NCBI GenBank assembly: GCA_027037535.1
Contig: JALVZQ010000005.1
Location: forward strand, 1 to 64,000
Source of the DNA: Acidilobaceae archaeon
GTDB taxonomy: Archaea > Thermoproteota > Thermoprotei_A > Sulfolobales > Acidilobaceae
DNA length: 64,000 bases
Direction: 5' to 3'
The notes beneath the pieces were generated by a model, which was not told the origin of the DNA, did not search any database, and worked only from the letters and a program-made list of their open reading frames with translations. Below, piece by piece: positions 50,160 through 59,110 of this stretch. Within the stretch, counting starts at the first letter, position 1. Each line of letters begins with the position of its first letter. Position numbers and translations under genes: made by a program.

Positions 50160-51112
50160 ACGCGTATTCTGGCTCCTCTGTTATCCACTGGGGTAACCCA
50201 GAGATATCCTCCACCCATATTGTCTAGTAGCTTCCTAGTTTCTTCAAGTACTCTCGCTAGGTCTACCTTATGAGTGTCGAACATAGCGTAGGTTGCAGGA
50301 CCCCAGCTGCTCTGACCTGCGAGTAGGGCTCCTTTGCCGAGCTGGAACCGTATTATTCTCTCGACATCGTCACAGCAATATACTCCTTCCTGGTGCCTAG
50401 ACCAGTACTCGCCGAGGAGTCTATTGAACAAAGTTATGTGTTTCCCTGCAGTTTCCCAATCGCCCTCTGCTACGTAAGGTAGGATGCCCACGAGTATGAT
50501 TCTGCTTGCCTTATCCGCGAACTCTGGCTCCATTCGTGGAATGGATCCTAGGATCTCGTCTTCCCGCTGTTTTAGTTTTCTTATCCTGTCGATATGTCTT
50601 GAAGGAACAGCTACTATGAATTTGTATCTTTCCGGTACATGGGCTCTGTATACGAGTGGAGGTATATCTCTTTTCTTTATCCTGTAGCCTCCATCGTATA
50701 TTAGGCCTCCATGCATATAGGAGTAGACTCCTAGTGCGGAGACGCTTCCTCTCCCAGTTAGTCTGGCGAGGTCTAGTATATTTGATTTAGCCCCACCGCA
50801 GATAATGTCGAATGCCTGGGCGATAGCTAAGTAAAGGACTGTAGATGATCCTAGACCTATGTGGGCCGGTATCTCTCTGTGGACTCTTACACCAATACTA
50901 CATCCATAGACGTCTGAGAGCTTTTCATAGAGCTCTACAGCGTCCCTCCTCCTACAATCACACCCGTCTTCTCCGGCCAGACCCTCTAGTACCAGTCTAG
51001 GCTCTTTCAGCGCGAATCCTAGTGTACCGTATAGCCTTCCATAGGAACCGTCTAGATCCGGGTTTCCGACATGTACGTGGGAGGGTGCTTCTATCAATAC
51101 TCCTGTCGCCAT
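50150..51112 (-). CDS. GHMP kinase superfamily, beta-RFAP synthase-like
   Basis: 'IPAHIGLGSSTVLYLAIAQAF' GHMP motif; 'GRGSVSALGVYSYMHGGLIYDGGY' typical of beta-ribofuranosylaminobenzene 5'-phosphate synthase-like proteins. Confidence 0.82.
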   Translation of the reverse strand: MATGVLIEAPSHVHVGNPDLDGSYGRLYGTLGFALKEPRLVLEGLAGEDGCDCRRRDAVELYEKLSDVYGCSIGVRVHREIPAHIGLGSSTVLYLAIAQAFDIICGGAKSNILDLARLTGRGSVSALGVYSYMHGGLIYDGGYRIKKRDIPPLVYRAHVPERYKFIVAVPSRHIDRIRKLKQREDEILGSIPRMEPEFADKASRIILVGILPYVAEGDWETAGKHITLFNRLLGEYWSRHQEGVYCCDDVERIIRFQLGKGALLAGQSSWGPATYAMFDTHKVDLARVLEETRKLLDNMGGGYLWVTPVDNRGARIRVWS

Positions 51113-51209
51113 TCCTACTGTGCACCGTTAGGTTATGCTCTTGATGATTATTTTTTAATTATGATCTGCTATTACATTGATATGTAAACGCGTAGTGCGC
51201 CTGGATCCG

Positions 51210-51250
51210 GAGGGCTCCTGGCAGGATACTATGCGATGCCTGGAGCCCTC
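51210..51250. ncRNA. strong intergenic stem-loop (candidate structured RNA or leader)
   Basis: GAGGGCTCC (51210-51218) / GGAGCCCTC (51242-51250), perfect 9 bp, plus inner GGCA/TGCC. Confidence 0.35.
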
Positions 51251-51396
51251 GGTCTAAGGGCATATGCATTAGGCTACTATAGTGCTCGATAACTATACTC
51301 GGGTAGAAGTCATAGATCCCCTAGGGGTATCTCGGGGGATCGCTTCGTCCTTGTGCCCAAGAGTATAATATGCGGTAGGGGAAGGGTGTAGTAGAG

Positions 51397-52473
51397 ATGG
51401 CGGTCCAGGTGAGGAGTCCGAGAAGATACACGACGCCATGTCCTTATTTCAGACGTGGAGAACTAGAAGAGCTCAGGAGACACAAGGCGTGTGGGCGGCC
51501 TTTCAGGTACTTCCCAGGAGGTTTGAATACTGTATTGGATTTGTCCGAGGACGGGTTCCTATCAAGACTATTTCACGTCTACAGTGATGGATTAATCTTA
51601 TCATCCTTGTCGTTGAAAGGCCTTGTGGACGGTCTCTACAGCATCGAATATGGTCCTAGATACTACCACAGAAACCTCAACTATTATACCGAGGTATCAC
51701 GTGTCGAAAAATGCACTTATCCCGGCTACGAGTTCTTGGATAAGACCAGTATCTTTTATCTCTCTATGCAGAAGCTAATGGTTCGTCAGAGTAGGGAGGG
51801 CCCAGAGCTGTGCAATACTAACAACACTATCTCACCGCTTGGAGAAAACAAGACACTAAGCATAGGACTTGTCCACGCCCAGGTCATAAGCGAGGAACAA
51901 GGAAAAGTCCCTGCCCCCGAATTCGTTGACAAGGCTTTACAACCCGAGTTAACACTAGTTACTGCTACCATGGGTGTTGTAGGGTTCCAAGAGGATAGCC
52001 TTACCCTTGATAAAATTATGGTGAATGCAATTCACCCTGATCCAGGCTATGCCTTAGAACGACCCATGCCCCATATCGCGTTCATAGAGTGGAACAGGCA
52101 GACACGGGAAAGGACTCTTACACTGATCCCGCTATATACATATACTGTGGAGTATAGCTATGGGCTAATACTCTCAAGTCTCCTCCTTCTAAGCAAGCAC
52201 AGAGAAGAGACCCCGATAAACATATACACTATCGGATCTGTCAGGAAGCTCTATAAGAAAATGGCAAAGATCCTCGATAAGCTCGGACTAGAGAAGCCGG
52301 AGGGAGGAGCACCTGGACTCCTAGAATTGTTCAATAACGCGGTAAGCATCGAGGATGACAAGGCAAGTCTCGGTTCCCCATGCGGTGTAGAGTGTCTAGG
52401 CGGGAATCCTACGTTCCCAGGACTCAAGATATTCCTCGATCCCTTGGAGAAGGGAACAGGGTTCGTCCTCTAG
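51397..52473 (+). CDS. hypothetical protein (358 aa)
   Basis: Long ORF, no family recognised. Confidence 0.65.
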   Translation: MAVQVRSPRRYTTPCPYFRRGELEELRRHKACGRPFRYFPGGLNTVLDLSEDGFLSRLFHVYSDGLILSSLSLKGLVDGLYSIEYGPRYYHRNLNYYTEVSRVEKCTYPGYEFLDKTSIFYLSMQKLMVRQSREGPELCNTNNTISPLGENKTLSIGLVHAQVISEEQGKVPAPEFVDKALQPELTLVTATMGVVGFQEDSLTLDKIMVNAIHPDPGYALERPMPHIAFIEWNRQTRERTLTLIPLYTYTVEYSYGLILSSLLLLSKHREETPINIYTIGSVRKLYKKMAKILDKLGLEKPEGGAPGLLELFNNAVSIEDDKASLGSPCGVECLGGNPTFPGLKIFLDPLEKGTGFVL

Positions 52474-52610
52474 TCCTTGAGCTAACTACTATAAGCGTGT
52501 TTTCTCCCCCTATTCCTGCCCTATATGGGTCAAAGGGTATTACTTTGTTATGACTATGCCTTCTCCTCCCCGTCTCTCCGTATTCTATATGATATCTATG
52601 GGGGCTAGCG

Positions 52611-52916
52611 TTGCAGCCGATTATGAGGATCGTGCTTGGGGAACGACTTGCTAGGGATCAGAACTGGGCTTCGATCATAAAAGTACTGTATAGTTTTGGC
52701 GTATTGGATCGAGTTGGAATGTCTAGAGAGGATGAATGCGCGTTGGAGGTGTATCTCGGAGTAATACCTTATTATGGTGAAAACGCCCTTATTATCATAG
52801 AGCAATGGCTCGACTATGTTAGAACCCTGGGTGCACGTAATGTCCCCCCTCCACGGCTCTGCAATAGACGGCAAGAAACTAGTAGTATTAACAGGTCCAT
52901 CAGGAGTAGAACTTGA
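52611..52916 (+). CDS. small hypothetical protein; 3' end overlaps next ORF
   Basis: ATG ORF MQPIMRIVLGERLARDQNWASIIKVLYSFGVLDRVGM...; overlaps the next gene by about 80-100 nt. Confidence 0.5.
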   Translation: MQPIMRIVLGERLARDQNWASIIKVLYSFGVLDRVGMSREDECALEVYLGVIPYYGENALIIIEQWLDYVRTLGARNVPPPRLCNRRQETSSINRSIRSRT

Positions 52917-54072
52917 ACACCTAGCCGAATACATGGCCTCATCCTCCAAATCAAAGGTCCGAGTCCTCAAATATGAAAACTACTTGGAGGAAGTAAGCGG
53001 TGGAATAGGAGGAATAATCGGGGTTTTAGTTAATGCGCTCCAACCGAGACACGATCAATTTTCGAAGTTCTTTGAGGCCGCTGAGCACCTCGTTGAAGAC
53101 GCGAAAAACACTAATGCCGACGTCATAGCTCTCGTCGCCCATAGCTACTACTATAGAAGCCATCACCTCATACCTAATCCAGGCCTAGAAAGAATACTTC
53201 GCCTATGGCGTCCTCGAGCCCTCGTAGTCGCTATAGACGACTATTACCATGGCCTGGACAGGATAGCCCGGAGAGTAGAGGAGAAGAAAACTCCGCCTCT
53301 CAGCGACATACTTGACCCCAATGATTATCTAACATGGAGAGCACTAACAATCTTTCACTCCCTAGTCCTAGGCAGACTATTCAACTCTCAAGTTATCGTA
53401 CTAGCCCTGAAACATAGGAGGCTAAACGTCCGGAGACTATCAAGGCTCCTATTTGATGACGCCCCCATGAAGACCTTCTACCTAAGCCACCACATCACGA
53501 TCCCGAGAAAGGAGGCATCCGCAGAGGGAATTCCTCTAAGAGAGCATTGGCTTGTCAGAGAAATAGAGGACTTGAAGACAGAGCTACTACAGTCATGCAA
53601 GAACCTTATACTATACGAGCCTACGGCCATAGACGAGTTAATTCCGGGAGATGACTTTCCAATATCGAGAATCGTGGATCAAGATAACAGGTGGCCGCAC
53701 TATGATACCCCGGACTACGCATCGTTCAATTACCCGCTCGATATAGAGGAGGATATCCTCGGCAAGCTCACAAGCCTCAAACTAAATAAAGAATACGCCG
53801 AGTATCTAGCTAATAGGATAAAGGCACAGATTCCTCCAAGAGATCTGAAGATGATAGAGCAGAGCCAAGGCGTCATAGCCTATAAACCAGTATATGAGGG
53901 CAAGACAAGTGAAGGGATGAGTGCTGAGATCCCCTTCGCAGTAGCAAACGACAAGACAGTCATAATATATGGTGCGAAGGAAAAAGGAATCAATGAACTA
54001 GGACTTTTCAAACAGAGTCTCTCAATCGTCTACGAAGACGTTGATCACCTGAAGACAGCGCTAGGATGCTAG
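52816..54072 (+). CDS. P-loop-like protein with degenerate Walker A
   Basis: 'KKLVVLTGPSGVELEHLAEYMASS...' looks like a P-loop NTPase N-terminus but lacks the Lys-Ser/Thr; ATG at 52837/8 region (MSPLHGSAIDGKK) may be the true start. Confidence 0.6.
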   Translation: MLEPWVHVMSPLHGSAIDGKKLVVLTGPSGVELEHLAEYMASSSKSKVRVLKYENYLEEVSGGIGGIIGVLVNALQPRHDQFSKFFEAAEHLVEDAKNTNADVIALVAHSYYYRSHHLIPNPGLERILRLWRPRALVVAIDDYYHGLDRIARRVEEKKTPPLSDILDPNDYLTWRALTIFHSLVLGRLFNSQVIVLALKHRRLNVRRLSRLLFDDAPMKTFYLSHHITIPRKEASAEGIPLREHWLVREIEDLKTELLQSCKNLILYEPTAIDELIPGDDFPISRIVDQDNRWPHYDTPDYASFNYPLDIEEDILGKLTSLKLNKEYAEYLANRIKAQIPPRDLKMIEQSQGVIAYKPVYEGKTSEGMSAEIPFAVANDKTVIIYGAKEKGINELGLFKQSLSIVYEDVDHLKTALGC

Positions 54073-54776
54073 CTTTTTCTCCTAGTAATCTTCTCGATAC
54101 CACTCCTCAGCATCTTCAGCGAACTAGACGTAATGAGTACAAGATCCGGGTCCTCATCGTATCCTAATCCAAGCCCCACCTCCTCTATCTCTCTAGGAGG
54201 CACATCATGCGGGGCTAGATTTTCTATCTTGAACCCTAGACGCTTGGCCGCGTCCTGCAGGGCGGCCCAGCTGTCACTATCCCATCTTATATAGGCTGTG
54301 AACGTATCATAGTAGTCCGAGAATCTTCGTAGATAGTCGGTTATTCTCTCGGCGAGAACCATCCTATAGCATCTCCGTATCTCCTGGTTCTCCTTTAGCG
54401 GGTTCCAGTCGTAGGCAGTATACGGCCAATACTCGTCTAGTTCTCTGGGGACTACTCCGGCGTTTGTCACGATTATCTCGTGGACTACTCCTTCTCGTAT
54501 ATAGTCGGCGATCTCTTTACGGATGAGATAATGGATATAGCTCTGGCTATAGGGCTTTCCATATGCACAGGGAAGGAATAGCCCTATCTTGTATCGTTTC
54601 TGAGGCCTGTACTCGCGGAGTAGTCTCTTGTGGGCCTCGCTGAAAGGCCATTCAGCGAGATAATCCCATCCTACTCCCCTAAGGTATAATCTCCTCCCCC
54701 GGGGATCCACCCAGTCATACTCTGAGCCGTCCCAGATTATCCTGGGGCAGACCCTTCTTTCCCCGCTATTATCCAT
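54069..54776 (-). CDS. archaeosine synthase (ArcS) catalytic-core-like protein (DUF5591-like)
   Basis: 'YKIGLFLPCAYGKPYSQSYIHYLIRKEIADYI...VHEIIVTNAGVVPRELDEYWPYTAYDWNP' matches the ArcS PCS..KPYS..SH / PREL..FYP..HYD pattern. Confidence 0.75.
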   Translation of the reverse strand: MDNSGERRVCPRIIWDGSEYDWVDPRGRRLYLRGVGWDYLAEWPFSEAHKRLLREYRPQKRYKIGLFLPCAYGKPYSQSYIHYLIRKEIADYIREGVVHEIIVTNAGVVPRELDEYWPYTAYDWNPLKENQEIRRCYRMVLAERITDYLRRFSDYYDTFTAYIRWDSDSWAALQDAAKRLGFKIENLAPHDVPPREIEEVGLGLGYDEDPDLVLITSSSLKMLRSGIEKITRRKS

Positions 54777-55498
54777 TGCTCTCCTCCCCAGTCAACGAGG
54801 TCAGCATATTTCTCTAGTAGTCTTGCGAGCTTTCTGCTCACCGGTACCGGTTCTGGGTGTCCTGGATTATACTTCTTATACCTTACCGCTATTACCCCAT
54901 CGAACAACTCGCGGAACTTGTAGAGGCTTTCTTCTACCTTGTCTTCTGGTATTAGCTCAATACCGAATAATAGATACGTCCAGATCTCGACATCGTATCC
55001 TTTTGATCTTAGTGTTTCTCTGAGCCTGGAGACCCTATAGAGCTCTGAGTTAGGCATTCCTTTCCTCAGCTTCTCTTCTCTTATCTCTTCATCGTAGACC
55101 TCGAACCCTACACGTATAATTAGCTTCTCAGGACCATAGTAGTCGTACAGTGCTGTCACAGAATCGTACGTCACGTACTCGCTTCTCTCCTCTATCTCGA
55201 ATATCTTGTTCTTTGCCAGAGGCTTAAGTTGCTCTATCACCAAGTATGGGAGTTCATGGAAGCTTCCACCATTGAATACTGCAATCCTCCTGTATCCTTC
55301 CCTCATAGCGATAGCGATAGCCTTTTCTATTATCTTCTTATTGTCTCCTAGTATTCGGCTGGTATGTAACGTCTGCTCCAGTGCGAATGGGCAGAACGTG
55401 CATTTACCATAGGCACAGGGCAGTCCTCTTAGTATCAGCACTAGTCTCCTCCCTAGCCTGTCATGTTCTCTAAATACTCCTATCATTATTGCCCCCAT
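54737..55498 (-). CDS. radical SAM protein, RaSEA-like (archaeosine synthase radical SAM subunit)
   Basis: 'LRGLPCAYGKCTFCPFALE' (C-x4-C-x2-C), Elp3/RaSEA-type barrel, overlapping the ArcS-like gene. Confidence 0.75.
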   Translation of the reverse strand: MGAIMIGVFREHDRLGRRLVLILRGLPCAYGKCTFCPFALEQTLHTSRILGDNKKIIEKAIAIAMREGYRRIAVFNGGSFHELPYLVIEQLKPLAKNKIFEIEERSEYVTYDSVTALYDYYGPEKLIIRVGFEVYDEEIREEKLRKGMPNSELYRVSRLRETLRSKGYDVEIWTYLLFGIELIPEDKVEESLYKFRELFDGVIAVRYKKYNPGHPEPVPVSRKLARLLEKYADLVDWGGEQWIIAGKEGSAPG

Positions 55499-55553
55499 AC
55501 TTCTCGAAAAGCAATAAGGGATAATTATTAGATCGTATTATTTTAATTCTAGT

Positions 55554-56150
55554 TTATGAAACACGTTCACCACACCTACTAATTATACCTGTTCTCCAAT
55601 TCACACATTTAATTACCCTATCTAGTTCGAATTCCTCCTTTACTTTTCGACGATTGCTCTCTATTTCATTCTTTATCATTGCCTCGAGTTGTGGAAGAAG
55701 ACCAAGGTATCCTGTCAGATTCTTAAATAAAGTTAAACATCCAATCTTCACGTTAGCATGTATTCCGAGCGTATCTAGTATTTTTAGAATTATACTAATG
55801 CAGACCAAGTGTTTCCTAGCTAGGTTCCTTGCATATCTTGTAAGTATGTTTTTATAATTTGAGTTTACATCGTTATTGATAGGAATTTTTCCTTTTAACT
55901 CGATACTATAAATTGTTACTATTTCATCGCTAAGAAACCCTACTATACAATCGCATCTGGAATACTTTTTGAGATTAATCGAGAGACCGCTAATTGATCC
56001 TCCAAATTTATTTAGTAAATCCTCAACGTTAAGAAATAGAATGGCGTCTTCCGGAAGGAATATATAACATCCTGATTCTTCACATGCAGGATAACAATAT
56101 CCATTATTTTTGTCGCACTTACAAGTTAAAGAAGGGCTAGTGTATTTCAT
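55554..56150 (-). CDS. small Cys-rich protein with PD-(D/E)XK nuclease-like motif; partner of ATPase 56157-57719
   Basis: 'CDCIVGFLSDEIVTIYSIELKGKI' fits D-x(n)-E-x-K; N-terminal CKCDKNNGYCYPACEESGC cluster. Confidence 0.5.
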   Translation of the reverse strand: MKYTSPSLTCKCDKNNGYCYPACEESGCYIFLPEDAILFLNVEDLLNKFGGSISGLSINLKKYSRCDCIVGFLSDEIVTIYSIELKGKIPINNDVNSNYKNILTRYARNLARKHLVCISIILKILDTLGIHANVKIGCLTLFKNLTGYLGLLPQLEAMIKNEIESNRRKVKEEFELDRVIKCVNWRTGIISRCGERVS

Positions 56151-56156
56151 GCCGCA

Positions 56157-57719
56157 CTACCCGTAGTTTTCTAAGTCCTCAGTATCACTACTTGCCCAGT
56201 TCGCTATCCTCAGCCATGCCTCGCTTAGGTGCTCCATCCAGTTCAGGGGATCTTCTGCTACTTTGATTCCTCCATTTTCAACAATATATATAGCAGGCTT
56301 TTCTTTTTCTACTCCTTCAGCTATAAGCTCTAACACGTCTCTGCCTGGAGGCTTGTAGCCTAGCTCTTTATACAGGTTCCTTGCAAATAATATGGCCTCC
56401 TCTCGGTTTTTAGCACTCATTATTTTTGATACTACTGTAACCACAATCGGGCTATGTGTAGTAGCTATCACTTTGATCCCTAGTCCCGATAATGCTAATA
56501 ATATTAATGCAATAATCGCCTGTCCTGACGGATGCAATAAATGCTCGACCTCGTCTATTAGCAGATACCCTGATTTTCGTCTTATTAGTGGAGCTGAAGC
56601 AAGTATTAGTCCTGTTACTGATACGGCGCTGCCGTGTGCCAACCGGAATGGTATAGCCTTTCCTCCTATGTCTAGGTATAGTCTATCTTTGCCTTTAGTA
56701 AGCTTGTATATAAGCAGGGGCTCGGCTAGCTTGAATAACGCTCCTAGTTCTTTAGGCGCTTCGGGAGTGCCCAGTATTCTTAGTCCCTCATATATAGACT
56801 GTATTAAGTTAATAGCAGGTAGGAATGCGCTTAGTCCCATTCCACTTATGCTTAAGCCGCGTGCTAGATCTCCTATTACTGGTTCTGTAACTGTATAAGT
56901 GATTAGCCCTCTTCCCATCCAAATGTAAACAGGCCTGTACATACTATAGTATTCATAGATCATTCTCCCTTCATTAGATATCTTCATAACAATATCGTAG
57001 ATCTCCTTTATCTGGTTACTTTTTATGATTCCCTCCTTATGTTTAGATAACAATAACAAGGCAAGTATCCACGAGAAATACCCTGTTAACGCATCGTTTT
57101 CTTCTGTTTCAAAAATATCCACTATTTTCATTATACCATTATAATCGCTAGGAGCCAGCCCACTTACGTCTACCAACACATTTTCCTTTCCAAAACAAAA
57201 TCTCTCTCCTTTATCTTCTTTAATTCCAGCATTAATGAGTATGGTTCTTATACTCTCACTTATTACATCAGATAGCTTTCTCTTAACTTTAGGTAAGTTG
57301 AGGCTGAATTCCGAATCTGATGGGATTATCCAGCCTAATAGGCATCTATCTATCTTTTCCTTTCCCCGATTTATATCTATACATATTGAGAATTCTCCTA
57401 TATAGAGCATATTATTCTCTAGCCTGAGGTCTCTTAATATAACTTCGATAATGCGTTCCTTGACTAGAGCCTCTGCAACTTGTAAAGTCGAACTACTATA
57501 AGAAGTACTTCTAAACAGACATGCAGTAACCGAATTAGGATCGGCAGGCAGGAGATCGCTAAATAAAGCATTCAGTGTAAGGGTTTTTCCTTGTGCAGGA
57601 GGACCTGTGAGAAGTGTGAGGTTACTTATTTCTAAATTTGTATCTTTTAACGGTCCTAGTCTTTGAATCAATAGCTTCGGTTTATTCCATGTTATTGTCT
57701 CGTACTTACCATTAGTCAA
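56157..57719 (-). CDS. AAA/SMC-like (OLD-type) ATPase
   Basis: 'LTLLTGPPAQGKTLTLNALFSDLL' (Walker A), 'SGYLLIDEVEHLLHPSGQ' (Walker B), 'IATTHSPIVV' (H-loop). Confidence 0.85.
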   Translation of the reverse strand: MTNGKYETITWNKPKLLIQRLGPLKDTNLEISNLTLLTGPPAQGKTLTLNALFSDLLPADPNSVTACLFRSTSYSSSTLQVAEALVKERIIEVILRDLRLENNMLYIGEFSICIDINRGKEKIDRCLLGWIIPSDSEFSLNLPKVKRKLSDVISESIRTILINAGIKEDKGERFCFGKENVLVDVSGLAPSDYNGIMKIVDIFETEENDALTGYFSWILALLLLSKHKEGIIKSNQIKEIYDIVMKISNEGRMIYEYYSMYRPVYIWMGRGLITYTVTEPVIGDLARGLSISGMGLSAFLPAINLIQSIYEGLRILGTPEAPKELGALFKLAEPLLIYKLTKGKDRLYLDIGGKAIPFRLAHGSAVSVTGLILASAPLIRRKSGYLLIDEVEHLLHPSGQAIIALILLALSGLGIKVIATTHSPIVVTVVSKIMSAKNREEAILFARNLYKELGYKPPGRDVLELIAEGVEKEKPAIYIVENGGIKVAEDPLNWMEHLSEAWLRIANWASSDTEDLENYG

Positions 57720-57841
57720 ACTCCTACACCGGGTTAAATCTATAATATTTTATTTCCCTTATCACTGTAATTTCTATAAGTTGACAGCAGGGTTTTAAAT
57801 TATAGAGATTACTATCTAAATGATTGGTAGTACTCTAAACA

Positions 57842-58570
57842 TTATTTTAAATAACCTGTATTCTCATTTATTTCTATGTTTTCATATATTGGCTCTATTC
57901 CCGCAAAGTTCCTGATCAAGTAGACTCCTAGGTATACGAGTGGCGTGTCGAGTAGTGCTATCATGATCTTGATCGAGTATTGTCCTATTATAATGGAGGT
58001 GATCATCTCCAACGGGAGTCCTCCTGCTCCGAAAAGGCTGGGGAGGACGCTGAACGCTAATGTTATGAATATCACTGTGTCTATTAGCTGGCTGACCATT
58101 GTGCTGGCATTGTTTCTCAGCCAGAGCCATTTGCCCCTTGTTTTTGTCTTCCACAGGTGGAAGGCCCAGATGTCGTGGTGCTGGCTTATTAGGTATGCTA
58201 TTAGGCTGGCTATTATAATATAGTATCCGCTGAATATCACGCTCTGGTATGCTTCCTCGCTGACCGGAGATATTGGCGCTATAGGGAGCTTGACAGCCAC
58301 AAGGATATAGGCTAGTACTAGTAGTTGCGTCGCGAATCCTAGCTTTACAGCGAGCCCCGCTGCTTTTCTTCCGTAGACCTCGCTTATTATATCTGTAAAC
58401 GTGAATGTTAGAGCGTAAGCTGCTACGGCGGCTGGAGCTATTAGCATGGTGTCGCCGATTGTTATCTTGAAGAGTTTTGCTGCCAGGAAGTTGGATGCTG
58501 TTAGGCTCGCAACGAATAGTGAGACTAGGGCTATTAGTCCTGCTGTTCTTTTATCGATGTCGCTTTCCAT
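57842..58570 (-). CDS. queuosine precursor (preQ0/preQ1) transporter, VUT/YhhQ family
   Basis: 'TFTDIISEVYGRKAAG', 'SQHHDIWAFHLWKTKTRGKWLWLRNNASTMVSQLIDTVIF' family signatures. Confidence 0.92.
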   Translation of the reverse strand: MESDIDKRTAGLIALVSLFVASLTASNFLAAKLFKITIGDTMLIAPAAVAAYALTFTFTDIISEVYGRKAAGLAVKLGFATQLLVLAYILVAVKLPIAPISPVSEEAYQSVIFSGYYIIIASLIAYLISQHHDIWAFHLWKTKTRGKWLWLRNNASTMVSQLIDTVIFITLAFSVLPSLFGAGGLPLEMITSIIIGQYSIKIMIALLDTPLVYLGVYLIRNFAGIEPIYENIEINENTGYLK

Positions 58571-58762
58571 TATACGTCCTCACCTCTCGATCGGTAAACA
58601 GACATTCCTCGTCGAATATTGGCTTATCTTTTCTCCCTTATAGCCCCTGGTTTTCCCTATGAGTTTACTGGGCTCCTATATTGGTTAATCGTCCTTATAT
58701 GAAATTATATATTTCTAGGCTTTGAGATTTGGTTAAATCATAGGTATTTATGGGGAGCAGGT

Positions 58763-59071
58763 ATGAGTGGAGTCGTTTCACTTGACATGGCGAGATTTAT
58801 CGATAAAGCAATACAAGAATACAATAAGTATAGGGCCCCGGAGAGTATTGCTTCACTTGTAAAAATAGAGGGCGACCTAGTTTATGTGAAGTTTGACGGG
58901 AGCTTTTGTAGGACCTGCGGGATCAATGACTGGGTCGAGGACTTCAAGTTTGTCCTAGAGGATTTGGGTGCTGACGCGGAACTCGTGAAGGTCATAGAGC
59001 CTGATCCCTTTTTCTCGGAGGAGGACTGGAGGATAGGCGTTTTCCGTGTAAGGAGCCTTCCCAAGAACTAG
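58763..59071 (+). CDS. small conserved-looking protein with CxxC (102 aa)
   Basis: ATG ORF; 'VYVKFDGSFCRTCGINDWVEDF'. Confidence 0.65.
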   Translation: MSGVVSLDMARFIDKAIQEYNKYRAPESIASLVKIEGDLVYVKFDGSFCRTCGINDWVEDFKFVLEDLGADAELVKVIEPDPFFSEEDWRIGVFRVRSLPKN

Positions 59072-59110
59072 GCCTAGTAGTGGAATAACTATTTATGTTG
59101 GAGGCGCCTA

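Noticed and set aside
56392-56898. 168-aa ORF antisense to the ATPase
   Set aside because: Shadow ORF over the Walker B region of the opposite strand.
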